This document shows, one piece after another, positions 52,287 through 60,443 of a stretch of DNA of 64,000 nt. Source of the DNA: Tenacibaculum sp. Bg11-29 (GTDB taxonomy: Bacteria > Bacteroidota > Bacteroidia > Flavobacteriales > Flavobacteriaceae); NCBI RefSeq assembly GCF_002836595.1, contig NZ_PJBB01000003.1, positions 868,001 to 932,000 of the forward strand. The letters run 5' to 3'. Both the position numbers and the translations under genes were made by a program. A model generated the notes under the pieces. The model worked only from the letters and a program-made list of their open reading frames with translations. It did no database searches and was not told the origin of the DNA. Position 1 is the stretch's first letter. Every line of letters starts with the position of its first letter.

Positions 52287-53555
52287 ATGGAAAAGAAAGA
52301 TCCGTATGCTTCATTAAGAATTAAAGAGTTTAATATATTCCTTTTAGTGCGATTTTTATTGGTTTTTGGATGGTCTATGCAATTTATTGTAATTGAATGG
52401 CAAGTATATTCAATTACAAAAGATCCTTTATCAATTGGTATTATAGGTTTGATGGAAATTATTCCAGCTTTTACTATGGCATTATTTGCTGGTCATATTG
52501 TAGACCAGAAAGAAAAAAGGAATTTATTAGCTATTTGTACAGCTGCTTTTTCATTAATTAGCTTAGGACTTTTTTTATTAACAACAGAAAATGTACTCGT
52601 AAATTGGTCCACAAATTCAATATTATATGCAATTTATGCATTAGTATTTTTTGGTGGATTTTTACGCTCTTTTTTTGGACCAACAATATTTTCTTTAGTA
52701 GCTTTATTAGTACCTAAAAATATTTATCAGAATGCAGCAACATGGAGTACAAGTACGTGGAAAACAGCATCTGTATCTGGGGCTCTTTCAGGAGGTTTTT
52801 TAATAAGTTTGATTGGAGTTGATGTGACTCTTTGTTTAGTTTTTGTTTTAGTTATGCTTTCTTTAGCTTTCACTTTTTTAATAAGTAAAAAACCTATTCT
52901 AAATAAAAAACTTGGGGAACCAATGATACAGAGTTTAAAAGCAGGTCTTGAATTTGTTTTTAAAAACAAGGTTATTTTAGGTGTTTTAACTTTAGATATG
53001 ATTGCTGTTTTATTTGGAGGTACAGTTGCAATTTTATCAGTATTTGCACAAGATGTTTTAAAAGTAGGTTCAGAAGGCTTTGGAATTTTAAATGCATCAA
53101 TTTCTATGGGAAGTATAGTTACAATGTTTATAACAACATATATTCCTATTAATAAAAAAACAGGAATAAAAATGTTAGTTTCTGTCTTTGTGTTTGGATT
53201 AAGTATTATTGGTTTTGGCCTTTCTTCAATCTTTTGGGTAAGTATCTTAGCTTTATTTATAAGTGGTGCAGCTGATGGAATTTCGATGGTTATTCGTCAA
53301 ACAATTTTACAATTAGAAACTCCTGATCATATGCGTGGTAGAGTAGGGTCAGTAAATTCTATGTTTGTAGGTTCTTCTAACGAATTAGGAGCTTTTGAAA
53401 GTGGTTTAGCAGCTAAATTAATGGGGCCAGTAGTAGCTGTTGTTTTTGGAGGAACGATGACCTTAATAACAGTAGTAACGACAGGAATTATAAATCCTAC
53501 GTTAAGAAAATTAGATTTAACAAAGGATTTAGAAGAACAGGAAAATATGGAATAA
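52287..53555 (+). CDS. MFS transporter
   Basis: A 422-residue major facilitator superfamily protein with about 11-12 hydrophobic helices. The MFS loop-2 signature appears as GHIVDQKEKRNLL after the second helix, the position of the GxxxDxxxRR motif. The start SLRIKEFNIFLLVRFLLVFGWSMQF and end RMRGRVGSVNSMFVGSSNELGAFESGLAAKLMG resemble the DHA3/enterobactin-exporter branch. Cargo is unknown. It follows the ACT-like regulator gene by 7 bases. Confidence 0.85.
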   Translation: MEKKDPYASLRIKEFNIFLLVRFLLVFGWSMQFIVIEWQVYSITKDPLSIGIIGLMEIIPAFTMALFAGHIVDQKEKRNLLAICTAAFSLISLGLFLLTTENVLVNWSTNSILYAIYALVFFGGFLRSFFGPTIFSLVALLVPKNIYQNAATWSTSTWKTASVSGALSGGFLISLIGVDVTLCLVFVLVMLSLAFTFLISKKPILNKKLGEPMIQSLKAGLEFVFKNKVILGVLTLDMIAVLFGGTVAILSVFAQDVLKVGSEGFGILNASISMGSIVTMFITTYIPINKKTGIKMLVSVFVFGLSIIGFGLSSIFWVSILALFISGAADGISMVIRQTILQLETPDHMRGRVGSVNSMFVGSSNELGAFESGLAAKLMGPVVAVVFGGTMTLITVVTTGIINPTLRKLDLTKDLEEQENME

Positions 53556-53656
53556 TGATTTAAATAAAATATATTTGATAGACTAGTATGTATTAGAACT
53601 AATTTATATATCCTGCCATTTTTATACGACAAAGAATATTCTAGAAATATTATTTT

Positions 53657-53678
53657 AAAAGCCTTAATTGGCTTTTTT
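53657..53678 (+). terminator. Terminator after the MFS gene
   Basis: AAAAGCC (53657-53663), loop TTAATT, GGCTTTT (53670-53676), then T. Confidence 0.7.
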
Positions 53679-53706
53679 ATGTTTTTATAGGGTTAAAATT
53701 TTAAAT

Positions 53707-53739
53707 AAAAAAAGATATTATAAAGGCAGTATCTTTTTT
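53707..53739. terminator. Second terminator-like hairpin
   Basis: An A-run plus AAAGATA pairs with TATCTTTTTT over an internal loop of about 12 bases. Confidence 0.45.
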
Positions 53740-53829
53740 ATAAATTTTATTCTTCTTTTAATAAAGTTGGGCTCAAGTAATAAACGCAACAATTTATAAT
53801 TTAAAAATTTAAAAAGTTAAAAAAAAGTT

Positions 53830-53859
53830 AACAGAAATAGGGTTAACCCTATTTCTGTT
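53830..53859. promoter_or_regulatory. Perfect 30-base palindrome, possible operator
   Basis: A symmetric sequence centred at 53844/53845 whose left half is AACAGAAATAGGGTT. It lies about 114 bases before the secreted leucine-rich-repeat gene and has no T-run behind it, so an operator for a dimeric regulator is more likely than a terminator. Confidence 0.55.
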
Positions 53860-53972
53860 TAGGGGTATTGGGTATTGTACTACTGAATATTATCATATAA
53901 TTTTGTTGAGTCAACAATGTTAAAATGTAATCAAAATAACATTAATGGCATTAACTAAAAAATAAAAAATAT

Positions 53973-56540
53973 ATGAAAAAACTATTATTAGTAACCTTAC
54001 TAATAGGTTACTTTACTATTGGAAATGCACAAAATATCAACTTTATAGATTCCAATTTCAAAAATGCACTTTTAACTCATAACCCTGTAATTGATACTGA
54101 TGAGAATGGTGAAATAAGTATTGAAGAGGCAGAAGTTGTAACATATTTAAAGTTGTCCCGTCAAAACATAAGCAATTTGATAGAAATAGAAAAGTTTGTG
54201 AATTTACAAGTATTAAATGCGGATTACAATCAATTAACATCAGTAGATGTTTCTAATAATTCTAATTTAACATATTTAAAACTTAATTCTAATAATCTAA
54301 CAGAGCTTGATGTATCAAATAATATTGATTTAACATATTTACATGTAGGTGTTAATACTCTAACTGAACTTAATTTATTAAATAATGTTAATTTAACATA
54401 TTTGTACTTGAATTCTAATAGTCTAACAAATATTAATTTATCTAAAAATATTAAAATAGGGTCTTTATTCTTGGATAACAATAATTTAACTCAAATAAAT
54501 TTACCTGAGAGCCCTAATTTAGGACTTTTACACTTGAATTATAATGCTTTAACAGGTATTGATTTATCAAATAATATTAATTTAACGAATCTGCAGTTGA
54601 GATTTAATAACTTGAAAAATCTTGATATATCCAATAATATTAATTTAATAAAATTAGAACTGAATGTTAATGCTTTAACAGATCTTGATTTATCCAATAA
54701 TATTAATTTAACAGATTTGAAGTTGGGAAGTAATAATTTTACTGAACTCAATATATCTAAAAATATTAATTTAATAAACTTATCACTGGTAAATAATCTT
54801 TTAACAGATTTTGATTTATCTAAAAATATTAATTTAACAAATTTAAAACTATCTGGTAGCATTGCTCTAACTAAGGTAGATTTATCTAATAATATTAATT
54901 TAACTGATCTTTCCATAAATTCTAGTAAGATTACTACACTGGATGTAAGGTCTTGTTCGTTAACTAATTTAGAATTTCGAGGTTGCTCTAATTTAAAAAC
55001 TGTTTTTATGACAGGACAACCTTTAGAATATAAAACAGTTTCAGGTGAGGAAATTTTAAAAGTGAATTTATCATATTGCTCTCAATTAGAATTTATTTGC
55101 GTTGATCAAATATATTTAAGCTCTATTAATGAGTTATTAGTAAAAGCTAATCAAACAGACGTTACTCTTTCGACTGATTGTGGTAGTCTTATTCAAGGTA
55201 CTGTAACTTATGATGAAAACAAAGATGGATGTGATAGTCAAGACCTTCCTTTTACAGGAGGATTAAAACTCTCTGCAATTTCGCTAACAGGTGCACCACC
55301 TATTTTTGTATACCCAAATGAACAAGGGGAATATAACTTACTTTTAGCTGATGATACATATTTTATAGGACCTGCTTTACAAAACCCTAATTATTATACC
55401 TTTTCAACACCAATTATTCCATCTCCAATAAATCTTCCAGCGCAGTTGAATACGGTAATTACAGATTATTGTATACAACCTTTAGGTAATTTTAATGACT
55501 TAGAAATAAGTATCGTACCAGTAAGTAGAGCGAGACCTGGTTTTAATGCTACTTATGTACTCGTATATAAAAATATAGGTAACATTACACAGTCTGGTAA
55601 TATTACTGTAGATTATCAAAAAGATGTATTAAACTATGTCAGTTCAACACCTACTGCAAATAGTAACACAGATGGTAAATTGACTTGGAACTTTACTAAT
55701 TTATTACCATTACAAACGGTAGAAATTCCTATGACTTTTATACTAAATACGCCTACAGATTCACCAGCATTAAATAATGGAGATATTTTAAATTACACGG
55801 CAACTGCAACAGGAGCAACAGATGAAACACCTGATAATAATGTAATGGAGTTAGCACAAACACTAGTAGGATCTTATGACCCTAATGATAAAACGTGTTT
55901 AGAAGGAAATATTTTAAAACCTGATAATGTAGGTAGTTATTTACACTATTTAATCCGTTTTGAAAACAAAGGAACCGCAGAGGCAGTAAACATTCGTGTT
56001 AAAGATGTTATTGATACAATTAAATTAGATATTGAATCTTTAATACCATTAAAGTCTAGCCATTCATATTCAACAACAATCACTAATGGTAATGAAGTAG
56101 AATTTACATTTAATAATATAAATCTTCCTTTTGATGATGCAAATAATGATGGTTATGTAGTATTTAAAATAAAAAGTAAAACTACTTTAGTAGAAGGTGA
56201 TAAAATTGTAAATAGTGCTGCTATTTATTTTGATTTTAATGCCCCGGTAATTACAGAAGATGAAATTGTAACGGTAAAAAAAGAAGTAATAGAAGAACCT
56301 AAATTCTCTGACTATTTCACTTTATCACCTAACCCAACAACGGGAATATTAAATCTAACAGTGTTAGATGAAAGTATTCAAATTAGTTACATTACAATAT
56401 ATGATATTGGTGGAAATTTAGTAGGTTATTATTTAGGAACTACTAGAACTATGGATGTAAGTTATTTGTATCCAAATAATTATTTTATGAAAATTATCAC
56501 AAACAAAGGAGAACAGGTAACTCAGTTTATAAAACTTTAA
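53973..56540 (+). CDS. Secreted leucine-rich-repeat protein with DUF7619-like domain and T9SS tail
   Basis: An 855-residue exported protein. Residues 1-19 are a signal peptide. About 14 repeats of ~21 residues (pattern LxxLxLxxNxLTxLDLSNNIN) run from roughly residue 50 to 330, giving a curved beta-solenoid like internalin-type proteins. After a Cys-containing linker, a domain from about 510 to 770 contains SYDPNDKTCLEG, FENKGTAEAVNIRVKD and AIYFDFNAPVITE, the recognisable DUF7619-type C-terminal block. The last ~75 residues are a T9SS type A sorting domain (YFTLSPNPTTG). Likely surface-exposed adhesion or recognition protein (inference). Confidence 0.88.
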   Translation: MKKLLLVTLLIGYFTIGNAQNINFIDSNFKNALLTHNPVIDTDENGEISIEEAEVVTYLKLSRQNISNLIEIEKFVNLQVLNADYNQLTSVDVSNNSNLTYLKLNSNNLTELDVSNNIDLTYLHVGVNTLTELNLLNNVNLTYLYLNSNSLTNINLSKNIKIGSLFLDNNNLTQINLPESPNLGLLHLNYNALTGIDLSNNINLTNLQLRFNNLKNLDISNNINLIKLELNVNALTDLDLSNNINLTDLKLGSNNFTELNISKNINLINLSLVNNLLTDFDLSKNINLTNLKLSGSIALTKVDLSNNINLTDLSINSSKITTLDVRSCSLTNLEFRGCSNLKTVFMTGQPLEYKTVSGEEILKVNLSYCSQLEFICVDQIYLSSINELLVKANQTDVTLSTDCGSLIQGTVTYDENKDGCDSQDLPFTGGLKLSAISLTGAPPIFVYPNEQGEYNLLLADDTYFIGPALQNPNYYTFSTPIIPSPINLPAQLNTVITDYCIQPLGNFNDLEISIVPVSRARPGFNATYVLVYKNIGNITQSGNITVDYQKDVLNYVSSTPTANSNTDGKLTWNFTNLLPLQTVEIPMTFILNTPTDSPALNNGDILNYTATATGATDETPDNNVMELAQTLVGSYDPNDKTCLEGNILKPDNVGSYLHYLIRFENKGTAEAVNIRVKDVIDTIKLDIESLIPLKSSHSYSTTITNGNEVEFTFNNINLPFDDANNDGYVVFKIKSKTTLVEGDKIVNSAAIYFDFNAPVITEDEIVTVKKEVIEEPKFSDYFTLSPNPTTGILNLTVLDESIQISYITIYDIGGNLVGYYLGTTRTMDVSYLYPNNYFMKIITNKGEQVTQFIKL
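54240..54930 (+). repeat. 63-base tandem repeats coding for leucine-rich repeats
   Basis: Repeats with a recurring AATAATATTAATTTAAC core (coding SNNINLT) about every 63 bases. Neighbouring copies are similar at DNA level, so the array may expand or contract by recombination. Boundaries are approximate. Confidence 0.75.
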
Positions 56541-56571
56541 AATAGAGCTATTTAATATTAGCAATTAAATT

Positions 56572-56604
56572 AATCCAGTGAAGCTATCTTTACTGGATTT
56601 TTTA
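56572..56604 (+). terminator. Terminator after the leucine-rich-repeat gene
   Basis: AATCCAGT (56572-56579) pairs with ACTGGATT, then a T-run, about 32 bases after the stop. Confidence 0.7.
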
Positions 56605-57087
56605 TTATAATGTTTATAAAAAAGGAATTATGAGAAATGTCTTTTTTAAATATTCTTAAGCTTTTTATAGAGATATTATTATAACCTGTTAAATTGGAAA
56701 TAAACTATACAGCCAATAAAAGGAAAAGTCTTTTACAACAATTTTATACGGAGTTTTTGGTTAATTTTTTTAGGGATATTATCTTATTTTTAATGTATTA
56801 GAACGCTTAGAATTTCCATTATAGTAGTTCTAACAATATTCTTATCATATATAGCGATAACATCTAGCAAACGGCTAAGTTTTTACTTTTATAATGTTTA
56901 GTTCAGTAAGATATGTATACACACTATTTTACTTTTTTTATAAAATTAGCGATTCCTTTTTATAGGAATCATTTTATCAATTAAAACATCTTACTTGCTC
57001 CAAAATTTTAAATAAAGTATAAAACATCAAAGGTTAAAAAGAATGTACTTGTTTCTTTAAATAAGAATTTTATTAAATTTTGCACTA

Positions 57088-57125
57088 AAAAAACCCAATA
57101 AGATTATAATCTTATTGGGTTTTTT
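57088..57125. terminator. Strong terminator of the hypothetical secreted protein gene
   Basis: AAAAAACCCAATAAGATT (57088-57105) pairs with AATCTTATTGGGTTTTTT (57108-57125), just beyond the stop of the minus-strand gene at 57145; both directions carry a T-run. Confidence 0.9.
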
Positions 57126-57144
57126 ATTTTACTAAGGTTTGTTT

Positions 57145-57651
57145 TTAAGACATATCCATATAGCTAATCTTAGTAATAATGTTTGTTGTTTGATCAAATT
57201 CAATATTTACAAAGCTATCACAATCTTCACAAACGGTAAATAAAATACTTTTAGAACCATTTCTTCCAACACTAAAAACAACAGTTCCTAATTTACTAAT
57301 ATCATCACCAATAGTAACAGTAGTATTTTTTATAGAAAAAGTAGATTCATTAGTATTTACTTCAAAAGATTCTACATATGGTTTGCTTTTACCTAGCGTA
57401 GAAAAATCTATTTTAAGACCTTTAAAAGTAAAATAATAATAGCTCTCATTTTCATCAACAGTATATGAAGTAACAGCACCTAATAAAGCTTCAACAGCAG
57501 GTTGTTTTCCCTTCGTTTTTTTAAGGTCTTTTAACGAAGTAGTGTTTATTTTAATAGCATCAAAATCTGACGAAGTTAGAATGTTACTTGTTTGACTTTT
57601 AGCTATAAAGCTAGATAATATAAGGAATACAATGATAATTTTTTGTTTCAT
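57145..57651 (-). CDS. Secreted hypothetical protein
   Basis: A 168-residue exported protein that I do not recognise. The internal Met at 57651 opens a good signal peptide (MKQKIIIVFLILSSFIAKSQ) and is taken as the start. The body has a beta-strand-like pattern and a conserved-looking CEDCDSFVNI segment (two Cys) near the C-terminus. It stands alone, after glpD on the same strand with an ~100-base gap, and has its own terminator. Confidence 0.6.
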   Translation of the reverse strand: MKQKIIIVFLILSSFIAKSQTSNILTSSDFDAIKINTTSLKDLKKTKGKQPAVEALLGAVTSYTVDENESYYYFTFKGLKIDFSTLGKSKPYVESFEVNTNESTFSIKNTTVTIGDDISKLGTVVFSVGRNGSKSILFTVCEDCDSFVNIEFDQTTNIITKISYMDMS

Positions 57652-57752
57652 TTCAGTACTTTTTAAAACCAATATTATTGGTTAAGGGGATTTTTAACTT
57701 AAGATCAAAGATATAATTCTTTTTTCATATTCAATTACTATGCCAAAAACAG

Positions 57753-59399
57753 CTACATAAAAGTAGTTGCTAAATTCATTTTAACATTTAATTCTTCTTC
57801 ATGTTTTTGAGCAATTTCTTTGCTCCAATCAAAGTAGTTTATAAATTCTTTTAAAACTTCATTTTTATAAGTGTCTACACTTGGTTTATCAAAAAATAAA
57901 CGACCTGTACGCCTCATAAAAAAATCTGTTGGTGTGCATGTCATTTCATATTGAATAGTAAACCAAATTTCAGCTTTTAATAAACGTAATTCTATGTTTT
58001 TTTCTTTAATCTCATCAAATTTGTCTAATACAATATCAGTTTGTTTTCCGTAGTTATGTACTAAATAAGCAGCATCTGTTTTTGTGAACCCTTGATTCTT
58101 TAAGTTTTTATAAACTTGATTTATATATAAGTCTACAGATTTATAATTTTGAAACGGGCCACCAGCCAATATAATATCTTCAGTTTGTATAGGGTCAAAT
58201 TCAACTTCAAATCGACGAATCATCTTCTTAGCAACCAAGTCAACAATACGTTCAGCCATTTTACGATAGCCAGTTAATTTACCACCAGCAATAGAAATTA
58301 ATTTACTGTCAGAAACAAAAATTTCATCTTTACGTGATAACTCTGAAGCAGATTTTCCTTCTTCATGAATTAACGGACGTAAACCAGCCCAAGAAGATTG
58401 AATATCAGCTATTGTTAAATTAATATCTGGAAACATATTATTAACTGCTTCAACCAAGTAAGCAACATCTACAATACTAGTTTCTACGGTATTTTTATCT
58501 TTCTGAAAATTAGTATCGGTGGTACCAAAATAAGTTACTTTTCCACGAGGAATAGCAAACATCATACGTCCATCAGGAACATCAAAATATACAGATTGTT
58601 TTACAGGTAATTTTTCATGAGGTACTACTAAATGTACACCTTTGGTTAAATGAAGTCTTTTACCAATTTTTGAATTATTTATTTGGCGCAATTCATCTAC
58701 CCAAGGCCCTGCAGCGTTTACTACATATTTTGCTTTAATATTATAGTTTTCATTAGTAAAGCTATCAGTAACTTTTGCTCCTACGACTCGCTTATTTTTA
58801 TAAATAAACTCGTTAGCTTTTGTATAATTAAGTATTTGTGCATTGTATTGACTTGCTGTTTTTAATACTTCAATAGTTAAACGAGCATCATCGGTACGAT
58901 ATTCAGCATAATAACCAGCACCTCTTAAAATGTTTTCTGGTAAAAGAGGTTCTTTTTCAAGTGCTTCCTCTTTATCTAGCATTTTACGTTTATCATCACC
59001 TTCAACAGAAGCTAAAACATCGTATATTTTTAATCCAATAGAAGTTAACCAAGAGCCATAAGTTCCGCCATCAATTAATGGTAAAATCATTTTTTCAGGA
59101 ATTACTAAATGCGGAGCTATTTTATGAACAATAGCACGTTCGGTACCTACCTCTTTAACCAACCAAAAATCAAATTGCTTTAAATAACGTAAACCACCAT
59201 GAATTAATTTTGTTGATTTACTTGAAGTACCAGAGGCAAAATCATTCTTTTCAATTAAAGCAACTTTCATTCCTCTAGAAGCTGCATCTAATGCAATACC
59301 TGCTCCGGTAATTCCACCTCCAATAATTAGAATATCAAATTCTGTTTGTTGTAATTCTTTTTGAATGTTTTTTCTATTGAAAAATGAAAAGTTGTTCAT
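57753..59399 (-). CDS. glpD: Glycerol-3-phosphate dehydrogenase (FAD, aerobic)
   Basis: A 548-residue flavoprotein that oxidises glycerol 3-phosphate to dihydroxyacetone phosphate and passes electrons to quinone at the inner membrane. The FAD motif DILIIGGGITGAGIALDAASRG is near residue 20, followed by LIEKNDFASGTSSKSTKLIHGGLRYL, and the later KLTGYRKMA and C-terminal DUF (GlpD C-domain) blocks. Length is normal. Together with gpsA elsewhere in the window it closes the glycerol-phosphate cycle. glpK and glpF are not seen. Confidence 0.95.
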   Translation of the reverse strand: MNNFSFFNRKNIQKELQQTEFDILIIGGGITGAGIALDAASRGMKVALIEKNDFASGTSSKSTKLIHGGLRYLKQFDFWLVKEVGTERAIVHKIAPHLVIPEKMILPLIDGGTYGSWLTSIGLKIYDVLASVEGDDKRKMLDKEEALEKEPLLPENILRGAGYYAEYRTDDARLTIEVLKTASQYNAQILNYTKANEFIYKNKRVVGAKVTDSFTNENYNIKAKYVVNAAGPWVDELRQINNSKIGKRLHLTKGVHLVVPHEKLPVKQSVYFDVPDGRMMFAIPRGKVTYFGTTDTNFQKDKNTVETSIVDVAYLVEAVNNMFPDINLTIADIQSSWAGLRPLIHEEGKSASELSRKDEIFVSDSKLISIAGGKLTGYRKMAERIVDLVAKKMIRRFEVEFDPIQTEDIILAGGPFQNYKSVDLYINQVYKNLKNQGFTKTDAAYLVHNYGKQTDIVLDKFDEIKEKNIELRLLKAEIWFTIQYEMTCTPTDFFMRRTGRLFFDKPSVDTYKNEVLKEFINYFDWSKEIAQKHEEELNVKMNLATTFM

Positions 59400-59440
59400 A
59401 GTTTACTTTTTTATCTAACAAAAATAAGTAAATAAAGCAT

Positions 59441-59474
59441 AAAAAAAGAGCTGAAGTTATTCAGCTCTTTTTTT
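59441..59474 (-). terminator. Terminator closing the YHS operon
   Basis: AAAAAAAGAGCTGAA (59441-59455) pairs with TTCAGCTCTTTTTTT (59460-59474). It lies between the last YHS gene and glpD, so glpD is transcribed separately. Confidence 0.9.
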
Positions 59475-59502
59475 TAATTACCTCCGAAAGAAATAAAACC
59501 AA

Positions 59503-59937
59503 TTATTGATTTATTTCTTTCCAATTTTTGTTAGCTTTATTTTGTAGCTCTTTAGCACCTTCTTGCTGCCAAAGTTGTAATGTATTGTTTCCCCAAGAAT
59601 TGTAAAACAAGTATAATTCACCATTATTTATTTGAAAAGTTTTTGGGTTAATAGATACTCTTTCACTAGTTTTACCAATAGCGTATGCACAAAACCCACC
59701 ATATTTAGGAATGTATTTTTTAGGATCTTTTTTAAATAAACCTAAATTCTCTTGTGAAAAGAATAGAAAAGAGACTCCATCATAGGTTGCTTTAATTTTC
59801 TTATTCCCTTTTACAGCTTTGTTAGAAAAATATGCAACTACATCGTAACCGTTAGCTATTGCTCCTTTTTTAACATTATATTCTTGAGAAAAAATGTTTA
59901 TTGAAAACAACAATAATAATATTAAAAGTTTTTTCAT
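59503..59937 (-). CDS. Exported YHS-domain protein (paralogue 1)
   Basis: A 144-residue exported protein. Residues 1-18 are a signal peptide. The YHS domain follows: NGYDVVAYF at 29-37, then KATYDGVSFLFFSQENLGLFKKDPKKYIPKYGGFCAYAIGK with the KYGGFCAYA core at about 78-87. This is the exported YHS group; the domain is linked to metal binding, but its role here is unknown. It lies 3 bases downstream of a second YHS gene, with which it shares about the same layout, and ends the operon before a terminator. Confidence 0.85.
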   Translation of the reverse strand: MKKLLILLLLFSINIFSQEYNVKKGAIANGYDVVAYFSNKAVKGNKKIKATYDGVSFLFFSQENLGLFKKDPKKYIPKYGGFCAYAIGKTSERVSINPKTFQINNGELYLFYNSWGNNTLQLWQQEGAKELQNKANKNWKEINQ

Positions 59938-59940
59938 AAA

Positions 59941-60396
59941 TTACTGTTTTTTATGTTTTAATACTTCCCAATTATTATCTCCTTGAGTTTGTAATTTTTT
60001 AGTATCTCCTTCTTTCCAAACTTCTAAAGCACTTGAAAACCAAGAGTTATAAAATAAATATAGTTTACCATCTCTTATTTCATAAGCTTCAGCATCTATA
60101 TACATTTTAGTTTTTTTAGCGGCAATTGCATAGGCACAATATCCACCATATTGAGGAATATATTTTACTGGGTTTGCTTTAAATAGTTGTAAGTTTTTTT
60201 CAGAAGAAAATTTAAATTTTGCACCATCATGTATAATTTGTAATTTCTTTTTTCCTTCTAAAGGTTTTTTATCTACAAAATATGAAACAACATCAAAACC
60301 TTCGGCAACGTATCCATTTTTGGTATTATAATCTGTTTTTTGAGCAAGGAGAATAGTAGAAAATAGTAATAAAATATAGGTTAGTATTTGTTTCAT
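59941..60396 (-). CDS. Exported YHS-domain protein (paralogue 2)
   Basis: A 151-residue exported protein, starting from the internal Met that opens a signal peptide (MKQILTYILLLFSTILLAQ); a longer frame would add 24 non-signal residues and run into the previous gene. The YHS domain has EGFDVVSYF and YIPQYGGYCAYAIAA, as in its neighbour, and a shared C-terminal LYLFYNSWFSSALEVW segment. The two genes arose by tandem duplication and have since diverged. It is 47 bases after the racemase-like gene. Confidence 0.85.
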   Translation of the reverse strand: MKQILTYILLLFSTILLAQKTDYNTKNGYVAEGFDVVSYFVDKKPLEGKKKLQIIHDGAKFKFSSEKNLQLFKANPVKYIPQYGGYCAYAIAAKKTKMYIDAEAYEIRDGKLYLFYNSWFSSALEVWKEGDTKKLQTQGDNNWEVLKHKKQ

Positions 60397-60443
60397 TGTT
60401 TTTAATTTTAAAGATAGTCGATGAAAATATAAAATAATTACAA

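Larger units (their letters stand above)
53556..53972. other. Intergenic region with two hairpins and a long palindrome
   Basis: No gene is seen. It holds a terminator after the MFS gene (53657-53678), a second T-run hairpin (53707-53739) and a perfect palindrome at 53830-53859, ahead of the leucine-rich-repeat gene. Confidence 0.6.
56541..57144. other. Gene-free stretch bounded by two terminators
   Basis: No convincing reading frame is seen in 604 bases. A terminator-like hairpin lies at 56572-56604 and a strong one at 57088-57125. The centre has no recognisable gene, and may be decayed sequence. Confidence 0.5.

Noticed and set aside
53327..53632. Minus-strand frame overlapping the end of the MFS gene
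   Set aside because: It is antisense to a strongly supported transporter and has no family match.
54230..54916. Two minus-strand frames opposite the leucine-rich repeats
   Set aside because: The periodic products (LDKSxSVR-type) are antisense to the 63-base repeats and carry no other support.
54240..54930. CRISPR array from regular repeats
   Set aside because: The repeats are in frame, coding and without unique spacers; they are leucine-rich repeats.
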